64,000 bases of DNA from Nocardia brasiliensis ATCC 700358 (GTDB lineage: Bacteria > Actinomycetota > Actinomycetes > Mycobacteriales > Mycobacteriaceae). The stretch is from assembly GCF_000250675.2 (NCBI RefSeq), contig NC_018681.1, positions 7,626,001-7,690,000 on the forward strand. The letters run 5' to 3'. The notes beneath the pieces are model-generated. The model did no database searches. It saw nothing but the letters and a program-made list of their open reading frames with translations, and was not told the DNA's origin. The position numbers and the translations under genes were made by a program. Shown in pieces: positions 25,499-34,722 of this stretch (the stretch's first letter is position 1; the number at the start of each line of letters is the position of its first letter).

Positions 25499-25916
25499 GC
25501 CCAGGCCCCCTTTCGTCGCGCCGTCGACCGCCGAGTCGTGCCAGTTGTCCCCCGGCGCCGCCACTACCGATCCCCCCGAGCCACCGACCCGAGCAGTCTA
25601 CGAACCGCGAGGCAGTAGGTGAAGTAGTGCAGCCGCCGAGCACTCCGATCCGGAGAACGGGACGCAGCAGTCTGTGGGCTACCCATCCCTCGGGGTGCGG
25701 AACCATCAGAATCCCGATGGCAATGCATCCCATGACATTTACCGTATCCAGGCAATGTTATCGGTTGGACCGGACGGTCCGTTCAGCCGCACCCCACCCG
25801 CGCGAAGACTGCGAACAGCGTTGTTCATTGACATCCCGGCCAGTTCCGCGTACGAATGGCCTGAAGGTTTGGCCGAAGTTGTCTCCCCCCACTTCACCTC
25901 TCAGGTCGGAGCAACG
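25499..25916. other. Divergent intergenic region
   Basis: 418 bases between the DUF190 gene and the lipase. Open frames continue upstream of both starts but show no conserved sequence. A short palindrome GGACCG-GA-CGGTCC at 25767-25780 is the only regular element. No fluoride riboswitch is recognised. Confidence 0.4.
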
Positions 25917-27197
25917 ATGGCGGCACAGCGGGCACAACCGAATGCGCACCCGACGGCGAAGGCAGCACGCCGAGCGGGTCATCAGCAAATATCCGGCAGA
26001 CGGCTAGGCGTCCGCCGGACACTGCGGCGACTCTCCATCGCGGCACTCGCGGTCGCGGCGGCCGGACTCGGTCACGCGGCACCCGCGGTGGCCGCGCCGA
26101 TCTACCCGGTCGCCGATGGCGACGGGTTCTATTGGGCACCACCGGATGTCGGAAACTTCCAGCCCGGTGACGTGATCCGCAGCAGGCCGGTGGCCGCCAA
26201 CGGGTTCCCCGGCGCGTCCGCGTGGCAGCTGCTGTACCGGTCGAGCAATTCGGCGGGCGATCCGATCGCCGCGATGACCACCCTGCTGCTGCCCCCGGGT
26301 GGCGGCATGAACCGGCCGCTGGTGTCCTACCAGCCGTTCGTCAACTCGCTGGGCCTGCAATGCGCGCCCTCACACAGCATCTTCAACGGCACCATGCAGG
26401 AGGCGCCCGCGCTGAACCTGCTGCTCGCCCGGGGCTGGGCGGTGGCCGTGCCGGATCATCTCGGACCGATGAGTTCCTACGGGGCCGCGAAGCTCGGCGG
26501 CAGGCTGACCCTCGACGGCATCCGCGCCGTACAGCGTTTCGGCCCAGCGGATCTGCGACTCAGCCCGGTGGGCATGGCCGGTTACTCGGGCGGCGGCATG
26601 GCGACCGGTTTCGCTGCGGCACTGGCCCCCGAGTACGCGCCGGAGCTGAACATCGTCGGCGCCGCGCAGGGTGGTGTCCCGATGAACATCGGCAAGCTCG
26701 CGCTCGACGTCGGCATGCAGCCGAGCCCGCTGTTCGGCCTCGGGTTCGCGGCCGCCATCGGCCTCGAGCGCGAATACCCGGGTGAACTGCCGATGGACGA
26801 GGTGCTGAACCCGGCCGGCCTGGCGTTGCGCAGCCAGCTCGCCAACGCGTGCACCCAGGAGATCATCAACGCGGGCGCCAACAAGAGCTTCGGCGACGTC
26901 TTCTTCGGCGATATGTACGCCGATCCGACGGTGGCGCGCATCCTGCACGAGAACAGCATCGAGATCTACCCGGGCGTCCCGCGCACGCCGATCTACGAGT
27001 GGCACGGCGCGAACGACCAGGTCTCCCCACAGCTCGTACGCGACGTGCTCGGGCGCTATTGCGCCGCAGGCGTTCCCGTGCTGCTCAACATGGTGCCGGG
27101 CGCCGATCACGGCACCGCGATCGCCGCGGGCGCCCCCCAGGCGTTCACCTACCTCGGCGACCGCTTCGCCGGACTGCCGGCCCCCAGTAACTGCTGA
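25917..27197 (+). CDS. Secreted lipase (LIP family, PF03583-like)
   Basis: 426 residues from the ATG at 25917 (CGGAGC upstream). An N-terminal stretch of about 60 residues contains twin arginines and a hydrophobic core (RRLSIAALAVAAAGLGHAAP) ending AVAAPIYP, a signal peptide with cleavage near residue 58. The mature part has the nucleophile elbow GYSGGGMATG, an Asp in HGANDQV and a His in GADHGTA. Related to mycobacterial/nocardial secretory triacylglycerol lipases. Faces the DHA2 transporter gene across a strong hairpin. Confidence 0.9.
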   Translation: MAAQRAQPNAHPTAKAARRAGHQQISGRRLGVRRTLRRLSIAALAVAAAGLGHAAPAVAAPIYPVADGDGFYWAPPDVGNFQPGDVIRSRPVAANGFPGASAWQLLYRSSNSAGDPIAAMTTLLLPPGGGMNRPLVSYQPFVNSLGLQCAPSHSIFNGTMQEAPALNLLLARGWAVAVPDHLGPMSSYGAAKLGGRLTLDGIRAVQRFGPADLRLSPVGMAGYSGGGMATGFAAALAPEYAPELNIVGAAQGGVPMNIGKLALDVGMQPSPLFGLGFAAAIGLEREYPGELPMDEVLNPAGLALRSQLANACTQEIINAGANKSFGDVFFGDMYADPTVARILHENSIEIYPGVPRTPIYEWHGANDQVSPQLVRDVLGRYCAAGVPVLLNMVPGADHGTAIAAGAPQAFTYLGDRFAGLPAPSNC

Positions 27198-27211
27198 ACC
27201 ACCGCACACAG

Positions 27212-27248
27212 CACAGCGCCCGCGTTCATGGAGAACGCGGGCGCTGTG
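27212..27248. terminator. Bidirectional hairpin terminator
   Basis: A perfect stem of about 16 base pairs (left arm CACAGCGCCCGCGTTC, right arm its complement) around ATGGA, between the convergent lipase and DHA2 transporter genes. Confidence 0.75.
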
Positions 27249-27265
27249 TCGTTCGAGCGGAACGC

Positions 27266-28765
27266 TCAATGCGCGATGACCGGCTCGCCTTCCGACGGCG
27301 CGGGCACCGTGTTCGGCATCAGCACGGCGGTGATCACCGCACCCGCCACGAAGATCGCGGTCGCCCACCAGAAGCTGGTGGTGTAGCTCTCGATCGCGGA
27401 CTGCGCGACGGTCAGCGGGTCGGGCGTGCGCGAGGACAGGTAGTCCGTGGCGGCCGAGGCGGCGATCGTGCTCAGCAGCGCGGTGCCGATCGAGCCACCG
27501 ACCTGCTGGCTGGTGTTGATCATGGCCGAGGCCACGCCGGCGTCCTCGTGGTGCACACCGGCGGTCGCGCCCTGGAACGCGGTCGACATCGCGCCACCGA
27601 GGCCGAGACCGAGCAGGATCAGCGCGGGCAGGATGTGCGAGGAGTAGCCGGTGTCCAGGCCGATCTGGGTCAGCCAGGCCATGCCGCCTGCCGCGATCAG
27701 GAAGCCGCCCGCCATCACGATCTTCGGGCCGAGCTTGGGCAGCACCAGCGAGGGCACGGTGGTGGACGAGACGACCATCGCCGCGACCATCGGCAGGAAC
27801 GCCAGGCCGGTCTTGATCGGCGAGTAGCCCATGCTCAGCTGCATGTAGTAGGTGAGGAACAGGAAGATCGCGAACATGCCGATGCCCATGACGAACACGG
27901 TCAGGAACGATCCACCGCGGGTGCGGTCGAGCACGATCCGCAGCGGCAGCAGCGGATGCGCGACCCGGCTCTCGATCACCACGAACGCCGCGAGCAGCAC
28001 CGCACCACCGATGAGGAAGGTCAGCGTGACCGGGTTCGTCCAGCTGGTCGACTCGGCGTGGGAGAAGCCGTACACGATGCCGAACAGCGCCGCGGTCACC
28101 ACGACGGTGCCGGGGATGTCGAGCTTGGGCCGCTCGTTGGTGACGTGCTTGGCCAGCAGCAGCACCGCGCCGACCAGGGCCACGGCCGCGAACGCGAGGT
28201 TGACGAACATCACCCAGCGCCAGTTGGCCCATTCGGTGAGCATGCCGCCGAGCAGCAGGCCGATCGCGCCACCGGCGCCGGCGACCGCACCGAAGATGCC
28301 GAAGGCCTTGGCACGCTCGGACGGTTCGGTGAAGGTCACGGTGAGCAGCGAGAGCGCCGCGGGCGCCAGCAGCGCGCCGAAGACGCCCTGCCCGACGCGG
28401 GCCGCGACCAGCATCTCGAAGCTGGTGGCCGCGCCGCCGACGGCGGAGGCGCCGGCGAAGCCGATCAGGCCGATGATGAAGGTGTTGCGGCGGCCGAACA
28501 GGTCACTGAGGCGACCACCGAGCAGCAACAGGCTGCCGAACGCGAGTGCGTAACCGGTCACGACCCACTGCCGGTCCCCGTCGGTGAAGCCGAGGTCGCG
28601 CTGCGCGGCGGGCAGTGCGATGTTCACGACGGTGGCGTCGAGCACCACCATGAGCTGTGCCACGCCGAGAGTGGCGAGCACCCACCAGCGCAGGGCGTGC
28701 GAGCCGCGACGGCCCTGGTCTGCTTTCGCGGGGGCGGGTGCCCCACGGTCGAACGTGGTAGTCAT
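27266..28765 (-). CDS. DHA2-family MFS multidrug efflux transporter
   Basis: 499 residues with about 14 membrane segments. Motifs typical of the drug:H+ antiporter-2 family: LDATVVNIALPAAQRDLG in segment 1, WVVTGYALAFGSLLLLGGRL with SDLFGRRN, and the antiporter motif C-like GAVAGAGGAIGLLLGG. Divergent from a TetR gene with two matching operators between them, so probably repressed by that regulator and induced by its own substrate. Confidence 0.95.
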   Translation of the reverse strand: MTTTFDRGAPAPAKADQGRRGSHALRWWVLATLGVAQLMVVLDATVVNIALPAAQRDLGFTDGDRQWVVTGYALAFGSLLLLGGRLSDLFGRRNTFIIGLIGFAGASAVGGAATSFEMLVAARVGQGVFGALLAPAALSLLTVTFTEPSERAKAFGIFGAVAGAGGAIGLLLGGMLTEWANWRWVMFVNLAFAAVALVGAVLLLAKHVTNERPKLDIPGTVVVTAALFGIVYGFSHAESTSWTNPVTLTFLIGGAVLLAAFVVIESRVAHPLLPLRIVLDRTRGGSFLTVFVMGIGMFAIFLFLTYYMQLSMGYSPIKTGLAFLPMVAAMVVSSTTVPSLVLPKLGPKIVMAGGFLIAAGGMAWLTQIGLDTGYSSHILPALILLGLGLGGAMSTAFQGATAGVHHEDAGVASAMINTSQQVGGSIGTALLSTIAASAATDYLSSRTPDPLTVAQSAIESYTTSFWWATAIFVAGAVITAVLMPNTVPAPSEGEPVIAH

Positions 28766-28792
28766 GTGTCCCCTTTGTCTCGAGTATTGATG

Positions 28793-28809
28793 CGGAGTTG
28801 GCGTCTCCG
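28793..28809. promoter_or_regulatory. TetR operator 1 (CGGAG-N7-CTCCG)
   Basis: Inverted repeat 28 bases before the DHA2 transporter start, positioned to cover its promoter. Same sequence logic as operator 2. Confidence 0.6.
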
Positions 28810-28835
28810 GTTACCGTGAAAAGCTACCACCATAA

Positions 28836-28852
28836 CGGAGAGAACGCCTCCG
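28836..28852. promoter_or_regulatory. TetR operator 2 (CGGAG-N7-CTCCG)
   Basis: Second copy, 43 bases from the first. With transcription starting at the GTG at 28883 (TAGGAT -10 at 28871-28876), it covers about -47 to -31, the -35 region of the regulator promoter, so autorepression is expected. Confidence 0.6.
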
Positions 28853-28882
28853 CTTAATCCCGATACTTGTTAGGATGTGGGT

Positions 28883-29557
28883 GTGAATCACGCCACGGCA
28901 CTTTCTCCGCCCCGCCGCCTGCGTGCCGATGCCGCGCGTAATCAGCAGCGGATCATCGCCGCCGCGCGCGAGCTGTTCGCCGACCACGGACTCGAGATCA
29001 CCCTCGACGACGTCGCCGAGCGGGCGGGTGTCGGCGTCGGCACCGTCTACCGCCGGTTCGCCAACAAGAAGGACCTGATCACCGAGGTCTTCGAGCAGAA
29101 CCTGCGGGAGTTCGCCGAGGCCGCCGACGCCGCCTACCGGCACGCCGATCCCTGGTTCGGCCTGGTCGAGTTCTTCGAGTACGCGTGCCGGCACATGGCG
29201 GTGAACCGCGGTTTCAGTTCGGTCATGCTCGAACTGGAAGAGGACAACATCGACCGCTTCGTGGTCGTGCGCGACCGGATCAAGCCGACCGTGACGGCCA
29301 TCGTGGATCGGGCCCGCGAGGCCGGCGTGCTCGCTCCCGGCGTCGAGCCCTCCGATTTCTTCGCGCTGATCCACATGGTCGACGGCATCGCCGAGTTCTC
29401 CCGGTCGGTCAATCCCGATGTCTGGCAGCGCTACATGGCGATCGCCCTGAACGGCGTGCGCGCGGACAGCACCCCGCGCCAGCAACTGCTCGTCCCCCCG
29501 CTCACCGACGTCGAGGTGGAGCAGGCGAAGGGCGCGTGCACGGGCCGCCGAAGGTAA
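28883..29557 (+). CDS. TetR-family transcriptional regulator
   Basis: 224 residues. N-terminal helix-turn-helix: RIIAAARELFADHGLEITLD, DVAERAGVGVGTVYRRFANK, then KDLI. The C-terminal ligand domain is of the SACE_7040/TetR_C type. The GTG at 28883 is preferred because TAGGAT lies six bases before it (leaderless); the GTG at 28877 is the alternative. Represses the divergent DHA2 pump through two CGGAG-N7-CTCCG sites (inference). Confidence 0.93.
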   Translation: MNHATALSPPRRLRADAARNQQRIIAAARELFADHGLEITLDDVAERAGVGVGTVYRRFANKKDLITEVFEQNLREFAEAADAAYRHADPWFGLVEFFEYACRHMAVNRGFSSVMLELEEDNIDRFVVVRDRIKPTVTAIVDRAREAGVLAPGVEPSDFFALIHMVDGIAEFSRSVNPDVWQRYMAIALNGVRADSTPRQQLLVPPLTDVEVEQAKGACTGRRR

Positions 29558-29610
29558 CAACTACGTTATAGAAAGCCCACATCAGGAGGGCATCCCCTAC
29601 AGTTGGTCAC

Positions 29611-30906
29611 ATGACCAACTCGTGGGTGAACTGGGCTGGCGATCAGCAGTGCGCACCGGCAATCGTGGCGACGCCGCGCAGCACTGACGACATCGCCGAG
29701 ATCCTCGCTCGCGCCGCCGATGCCGGACAGACCGTCCGCGTCGCCGGAGCCGGGCATTCGTTCACCGACGCCGTCCTGACCGACGGCGTCCTGCTCGACC
29801 TGTCGAAGCTCGATCGCATCCTCGACGTCGACACCGCCACCGGGCGCGTCCGGATCGAGGCGGGCAGCACCCTGAAGGCGGTGAGCAACGCGCTGCACGC
29901 GCACGGCCTCGCGTTTCCGAACCTGGGCGATATCGACGTGCAGACCGTCGCGGGCGCTACCGCGACCGGCACCCACGGCACCGGTGCGACGCTGCAAAAC
30001 CTCTCGGCCGCACTGCATTCCATCGAACTACTGCTCGCCGACGGCAGCACGGTGGAACTGAACGCCGAGACCGACCCGGACGGCTGGCGCGCGGCCAGGG
30101 TCAGCGTCGGCGCGCTCGGCATCGTCACCGCGGTGACGATGCAAATGGTGCCGTCGTTCGTACTCGAGGGCGTCGAGCGCCCGATCCCGCTGGAAGACGT
30201 ACTCGCAGAACTGGATACGCACGTCGACGGCAACCAGCATTTCGAGTTCTACATGTTCGCGCACAGCCCGCTGGCGCTGACCAAGCGCAACAACCCGGTC
30301 GAACTGGCCGAGCAACCGCGCGGCAAGACCGTCGACTGGTTCGCCGATATCCTGATGTCCAACTACACCTTCGACGCGCTGTGCAAGCTGGGCCGCTGGC
30401 AGCCGCGCATGGTGCCGTGGATCCACAAGGGCGCCGCCTACGCGGGCAGCTATCGTCGTCAGGTCGATCGGTCCTACCGGGTGTTCGCCTCGCCACGACT
30501 GGTCCGATTCACCGAGATGGAGTACGCGATCCCGCGCGAGCACTCCGCCGCGGCGATCCGCGAAATCAAAGCGCTGGCCACGAATTTCGAGACGCCGATG
30601 CCGATCGAGGTGCGCTGGGTCGCCCCGGACGACGCGTTCCTCTCCCCCGCGGGCGGCCGCGAGACCTGCTACATCGCGGTGCATCAGTACCGCGGCATGG
30701 CCTACGAGCCGTATTTCCGTGCCTGCGAAGCGGTTTTCGACAAGTACCACGGCCGGCCGCACTGGGGTAAGCGGCACTTCCAGACTGCGGATACGTTGCG
30801 CGAGCGCTACCCCGACTGGGATCGCTTCGCCGAGGTACGCCGCCGCTTGGATCCGAAGGGTCGTTTCAGCAACGGCTACGTCGACCGGGTGCTCGGCCCG
30901 CTCTGA
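29611..30906 (+). CDS. FAD-linked sugar-1,4-lactone oxidase/dehydrogenase
   Basis: 431 residues, VAO family with an ALO (aldonolactone oxidase) C-terminal domain. FAD-binding PCMH domain with VRVAGAGHSFTDAVLTDG and GATATGTHGTGATL, then the ALO signature near the C terminus (RPHWGKRHF...PKGRFSNGY). Close in pattern to the mycobacterial L-gulono-1,4-lactone dehydrogenase. Oxidises a gulono-, galactono- or arabinono-lactone. TACAGT seven bases before the ATG marks a leaderless start. Confidence 0.92.
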   Translation: MTNSWVNWAGDQQCAPAIVATPRSTDDIAEILARAADAGQTVRVAGAGHSFTDAVLTDGVLLDLSKLDRILDVDTATGRVRIEAGSTLKAVSNALHAHGLAFPNLGDIDVQTVAGATATGTHGTGATLQNLSAALHSIELLLADGSTVELNAETDPDGWRAARVSVGALGIVTAVTMQMVPSFVLEGVERPIPLEDVLAELDTHVDGNQHFEFYMFAHSPLALTKRNNPVELAEQPRGKTVDWFADILMSNYTFDALCKLGRWQPRMVPWIHKGAAYAGSYRRQVDRSYRVFASPRLVRFTEMEYAIPREHSAAAIREIKALATNFETPMPIEVRWVAPDDAFLSPAGGRETCYIAVHQYRGMAYEPYFRACEAVFDKYHGRPHWGKRHFQTADTLRERYPDWDRFAEVRRRLDPKGRFSNGYVDRVLGPL

Positions 30907-30910
30907 CCGA

Positions 30911-31663
30911 TCACGTTCCCGCCGAGAGGATTTCGGTGACCAGCCGCGGCACCGCCGTGCCGATGGGTTCGCGGACGAGCTCGGTCGCCATCGAGTCGTA
31001 CGGGGTCGGCTCGGCATTGACGATGACGAGATCGGCCCCGTTCTGCACGGCGACGGCGCACATCGACGCCGCGGGCTCGACCTGCAACGAACTGCCGATC
31101 GCCAGGAAGATATCGCTGGTTTCCGCGGTGAGCGCGGCCTTGGTCACGGCGCGCCGGTCCAACTGCTGGCCGAACATGATGGTGGCCGCTTTCAGCACGC
31201 CGCCGCAGTCCGGGCACGGCGGATCGGCCTCGCCCGCCGCCACTCGCGCCAGGGCGTCGGCCATCGTGGCCTGGTAATCGCATTCGACGCAGACCACCTC
31301 GAACATGTTGCCGTGAATCTCGATCACCCGGTCCGGCGGGAACCCGCCGCGCTGGTGCAGCCGGTCGATGTTCTGGGTGATGATGGTGACCGCCCGCCCA
31401 GCCCGCGCCAATTCGGCGAGCGCCCGATGGGCGGCGTTGGGTTGCGCTTGCCAGGCCGGGTTGTCCCGGCGCGCGAGCCACGAGCGCCGGCGCAGGTCGG
31501 GGTCGGCCAGGTAGCTGTCATACGTCGAAAGCAGTTCGGCGATCGGATCTTTCGTCCACACGCCACGCGGGCCCCGGAAGTCGGGAATGCCCGAGTCGGT
31601 CGAGATACCCGCCCCGGTGAGCACGCCGATCCGGCCGTCGCGACTGCGCCACTCGCTCGTCAT
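30911..31663 (-). CDS. NAD-dependent protein deacylase (sirtuin, class III/CobB-like)
   Basis: 250 residues from the ATG at 31663. Sir2 motifs: VLTGAGISTDSGIPDFRG, ITQNIDRLHQRGG, catalytic His in VIEIHGNMFEVVC, Cys4 zinc site CVECDY...CPDCGG and IGSSLQVEPA. Removes acyl groups from lysines using NAD. The end is four bases from the end of the convergent lactone oxidase gene. TACGCT eight bases before the ATG may be its -10. Confidence 0.95.
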   Translation of the reverse strand: MTSEWRSRDGRIGVLTGAGISTDSGIPDFRGPRGVWTKDPIAELLSTYDSYLADPDLRRRSWLARRDNPAWQAQPNAAHRALAELARAGRAVTIITQNIDRLHQRGGFPPDRVIEIHGNMFEVVCVECDYQATMADALARVAAGEADPPCPDCGGVLKAATIMFGQQLDRRAVTKAALTAETSDIFLAIGSSLQVEPAASMCAVAVQNGADLVIVNAEPTPYDSMATELVREPIGTAVPRLVTEILSAGT

Positions 31664-31760
31664 AGCACCCAAGCGTAGGTCGCAGGCGACCCGAAGATGA
31701 TGAGAGAATGTTACTCTGATTATCTCATCGCCTGAATGCTGCTGATCAAGGGAGATCACG

Positions 31761-32666
31761 ATGACCGCCGCCCTCGAAGCCACCCATCCAGCGACGCTGC
31801 CGCCCCGCCGCCCGTTCGAACCGGGCAGCCGACTGTGGGACGAGACCGGCCTGATCACGTTCTCGCTGACCGCGGGCTCGGCGTTCCTGCTGCAGACCAT
31901 GGAGCCGAGCATCTCGGCCGTCGTCGACGAACACTCCACCTTCCGCACCGACCCGATGGGCCGCGCGGTACGCAGCATCGCGTCGGTGATGATGTGGATC
32001 TACGGCGGCGAAGAGGCCATCGCCGAGGCCGATCGGCTGCGCACCATGCACGCCTCGCTCAACACCACCGACGCGCACGGCGTCCGGCACAAGGCGCTGT
32101 CGTCGGGACCGTGGGCCTGGGTGTTGCACACCGGCACCTTCGCGTTCGCCGAGAACGCCAGGTACTTCGCCCGCAATCCGCTCACGGACGCGGAAAAGGA
32201 AGCGGTCTACCAGGAGATGGTGCAGCTCATGCGCAATTTCTCGGTGCCGCCCAAGGAGATTCCGGCGAACTATCGGGAGTTCGAGCAGTTCTTCGCCGAC
32301 CAGGTGGCCGATCACCTGGTGGCCACCGACACCGCCCGCGACTACCTGCGGGTGATCCGCTCGGTCGCGCCGCCGAAGCAGCTGCCGCGGGTGCTCGCGC
32401 CGGTCTGGCGGCGCGCGGCGGCCCCGATCGGGCGGATGCAGTACTTCGTGACGGTCGGCACCACGCCCGAGGTCGCCCGCGACAAACTCGGGCTCACCTG
32501 GACCGCGGCCGACGAGCGGAAGCTGCGCGCGCTCGGCTGGGTGCTCGCGCGCACGGTCCCGCTGCTGCCGGAGCGGGTGCGCTACTTCCCGATCGCCTTC
32601 GAAGCGCGGCGGCTGGAGCGCGACCGGCTGCGGTTGCGCAAGATGATCGATTTCCGGCCGATCTGA
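31761..32666 (+). CDS. DUF2236 / MpaB-like oxygenase
   Basis: 301 residues; GGGAGATCACG precedes the ATG. DUF2236 pattern: FEPGSRLWDETG, LLQTMEPSISAVVDEHSTFR, RTMHASLNTTDAHGVRH, GPWAWVLHTGTFAFAENA. The family contains b-type haem-binding latex-clearing-like and MpaB-type oxygenases; conserved His and Arg residues are visible but function is not proven. Soluble, no signal peptide. Monocistronic, followed by a strong hairpin. Confidence 0.88.
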   Translation: MTAALEATHPATLPPRRPFEPGSRLWDETGLITFSLTAGSAFLLQTMEPSISAVVDEHSTFRTDPMGRAVRSIASVMMWIYGGEEAIAEADRLRTMHASLNTTDAHGVRHKALSSGPWAWVLHTGTFAFAENARYFARNPLTDAEKEAVYQEMVQLMRNFSVPPKEIPANYREFEQFFADQVADHLVATDTARDYLRVIRSVAPPKQLPRVLAPVWRRAAAPIGRMQYFVTVGTTPEVARDKLGLTWTAADERKLRALGWVLARTVPLLPERVRYFPIAFEARRLERDRLRLRKMIDFRPI

Positions 32667-32727
32667 GGCACGTCGACCGGTCCGACTCCTCCGTTGTCCG
32701 TCAACGGTTTTCACGAACTCCACCGCA

Positions 32728-32760
32728 CGGGCCGCGCTGTTCCGACGACAGCGCGGCCCG
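32728..32760 (+). terminator. Perfect 13-bp hairpin terminator
   Basis: CGGGCCGCGCTGT and its complement around a seven-base loop, 62 bases after the DUF2236 gene. No T-tract. Confidence 0.6.
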
Positions 32761-33034
32761 CGCCGTGGAAATACCGACCAGTCCGGAGCTGACCCCGGCC
32801 GCGCTGCGCCTGCCGCCGCGCTGCTCCGATTATCGCTGTGTAGCAACAACTTCGATGCCCCGACCGGCATCGCGCTCCCGCCACGGCAGGCGGCGGCCCG
32901 GTGCGCGGTAACGATCTTCGCCACGCTGGTATACGTATCCCGTACGCTTCGACAGCGTTTCGATGACACCACGCCGGACGATCGGTCCGGCGGCACCGCA
33001 TACCCTTGCTCAGCTCACCTCGAAAGGCGCCTCT
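32761..33034. other. Upstream region of the arsenate reductase gene
   Basis: No gene recognised. GAAAGG shortly before the ATG at 33035 is the likely ribosome site. I could not see an ArsR-type operator. Confidence 0.4.
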
Positions 33035-33448
33035 ATGCCGCACAAGCCCAGCGTGCTGTTCATCTGCGTGCACAACGCAGGCAGATCGCAGATGGCCGCA
33101 GGGTTCCTCAGCGCGCTGGCCGGTGACCGCATCGAGGTCAGAACCGCGGGCAGCGCACCGGCCGCCGCGCTCAATCCGGTCGCGGTCGCCGCCATGGCCG
33201 AGGTCGGCATCGACATCGCCGGCCGCACCCCCAAGCTGCTCACCATGGACGCCGTCGGCCTCTCCGATGTCGTGGTGACCATGGGCTGCGGCGACGCCTG
33301 CCCCTTCTTCCCGGGCATCAGCTATCGCGACTGGGTCCTGCCGGACCCGGCCGAGCAGACCATCGATGTCGTACGCACCATCCGCGACCGCATCCGGATC
33401 CTGGTGGAGAACCTCATCGCCGAGCTGGTGCCCGCCCCGGCCCGCTGA
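33035..33448 (+). CDS. Low-molecular-weight phosphatase-type arsenate reductase
   Basis: 137 residues beginning MPHKPSVLFICVHNAGRSQM; the phosphatase loop nucleophile is Cys11 (CVHNAGRS). Additional cysteines in TMGCGDACPFFPG, and the general-acid Asp in WVLPDPAEQ. This is the arsenate reductase/arsenate-mycothiol transferase group of actinobacteria. An in-frame ATG at 32963 would add unrelated sequence. No arsenite exporter or ArsR gene is adjacent, so it is an isolated copy; it could also act as a protein tyrosine phosphatase. Confidence 0.88.
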   Translation: MPHKPSVLFICVHNAGRSQMAAGFLSALAGDRIEVRTAGSAPAAALNPVAVAAMAEVGIDIAGRTPKLLTMDAVGLSDVVVTMGCGDACPFFPGISYRDWVLPDPAEQTIDVVRTIRDRIRILVENLIAELVPAPAR

Positions 33449-33512
33449 CCGTCCGGCGGCGTTGTCCGATTCGTTCAAGACCGCGGTGGACGCGGCTGGC
33501 TACCGTTCAGGT

Positions 33513-33911
33513 ATGACTCCTCAACTCGACGTCGCCGGCCTTGTCGTCACCGATATGAGCGCCTCGGTCGCGTTCTATCGGCGGCTCGGCCTCGACTTCC
33601 CCGAAGGCTCGGAAGAGGCGCCGCATGCCGAGGCGGCGCTGCCGAACGGGCTGCGGCTGGCCCTGGACACCGAGGCCACCGTCAAGTCGTTCCACCCCAC
33701 CTGGACACCCCCGAAGAGCGCGGGCCGGATCGGCTTGGCCTTCCGGTGCGCCGATCCCGCCGAAGTGGACGCCGTCTACACCGATCTGGTCGACGCGGGC
33801 TACCACGGCGAGCTGAAGCCGTGGGACGCGTTCTGGGGCCAGCGGTACGCGGTCGTGCTCGATCCGGACGGCAACGGCATCGACCTGTACGCCGCGCTGC
33901 CCACCGCCTGA
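33513..33911 (+). CDS. VOC-superfamily (glyoxalase-like) protein
   Basis: 132 residues. Two beta-alpha-beta-beta-beta repeats: VAGLVVTDMSASVAFYRRLG and the C-terminal WGQRYAVVLDPDGNGIDLYA with a metal-ligand-like Asp/Glu region. Members include glyoxalases, dioxygenases and resistance proteins; function unknown here. TACCGT six bases before the ATG indicates a leaderless transcript. Confidence 0.88.
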   Translation: MTPQLDVAGLVVTDMSASVAFYRRLGLDFPEGSEEAPHAEAALPNGLRLALDTEATVKSFHPTWTPPKSAGRIGLAFRCADPAEVDAVYTDLVDAGYHGELKPWDAFWGQRYAVVLDPDGNGIDLYAALPTA

Positions 33912-33917
33912 AGCGGG

Positions 33918-34652
33918 TCAGCCGACACTCGCCTGGTCCGCGGCGGTTCCCGATCGAGTCAGCACCTGCCCCAACGGCATTCCGGTGAGATCGCGGACCT
34001 CGCGCGCCAGATGCGCCTGATCCGCATAACCGGCGCCGACCGCGGTCGCGGCGAACGACACGCCCGCGCGGGCCTGCGCCAGCGCGCGCTGCAGGCGCAG
34101 TACCCGCGCCAGCGTCTTGGGACCGTAACCGAAGGCGGCGAGCGAACGCCGATGCAGCAGCCGGGCATTGAGCCCCACCGCGGCCGCGGTCGCCCCGACG
34201 GACCAGCCCGCGTCCAAGGCCGAGACCACCCGCCGGAGCACCGGATCGGGCGGCGGCACCTCGGTGGCGCGCCGCAGGACGATCGCCTCCATGGCCGCCA
34301 GCGGATCCGAAGCCTCGGTCACCTGGTCGGCCAACTGCCGTACCGACGCCGACGACCAGATCTGCGCCAGTTCGACGCGCTGGTCCCGCAGTTCCGCCGC
34401 GGGCACCCCGAGCAAGGCGGGCGCGGTGCCGGGAGCGAAGCGCAACCCGGCATACCGGGTATCGGCCGCGACCACGGGCCGGAAAGCCCGGGTATCGGGT
34501 CCGGCCACCATCAGTCGCCCGCCGACCCACAGCAGATCCATACAGCCGTCCGGCAGCACCGGCACGGTGGCGTCCCGGGCGGTCACCGTGCGGGTCCACG
34601 CCACGGCCGATGCGAACCGCGACGGCCGCTCCCGGTACCCGCCTGCGCCCAT
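33918..34652 (-). CDS. AraC-family transcriptional regulator
   Basis: 244 residues. N-terminal DUF6597-like domain (VLPDGCMDLLWVGGRLMVAG, GLRFAPGTAPALLGVPAAEL) and C-terminal AraC helix-turn-helix (VGATAAAVGLNARLLHRRSL, GYGPKTLARVLRLQRALA). Convergent with the VOC gene with six bases between stops. TAGCGT six bases before the ATG suggests leaderless expression. Targets are unknown; the neighbouring VOC gene is a candidate. Confidence 0.9.
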   Translation of the reverse strand: MGAGGYRERPSRFASAVAWTRTVTARDATVPVLPDGCMDLLWVGGRLMVAGPDTRAFRPVVAADTRYAGLRFAPGTAPALLGVPAAELRDQRVELAQIWSSASVRQLADQVTEASDPLAAMEAIVLRRATEVPPPDPVLRRVVSALDAGWSVGATAAAVGLNARLLHRRSLAAFGYGPKTLARVLRLQRALAQARAGVSFAATAVGAGYADQAHLAREVRDLTGMPLGQVLTRSGTAADQASVG

Positions 34653-34722
34653 GACTCGACGCTACCGGTACCCACCGACAGAGTCGCCTACGCTGCCCGC
34701 CCGCCGAGCAGGGCAGGCCGAC

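Noticed and set aside
25499..25640. Possible fluoride riboswitch before the DUF190-crcB pair
   Set aside because: I looked for the conserved riboswitch core and its UGAUGACGCC-like end on the minus strand and did not find it.
26370..28232. 620-codon minus frame across lipase and transporter
   Set aside because: Low-complexity Arg/Gly-rich shadow spanning two convergent real genes.
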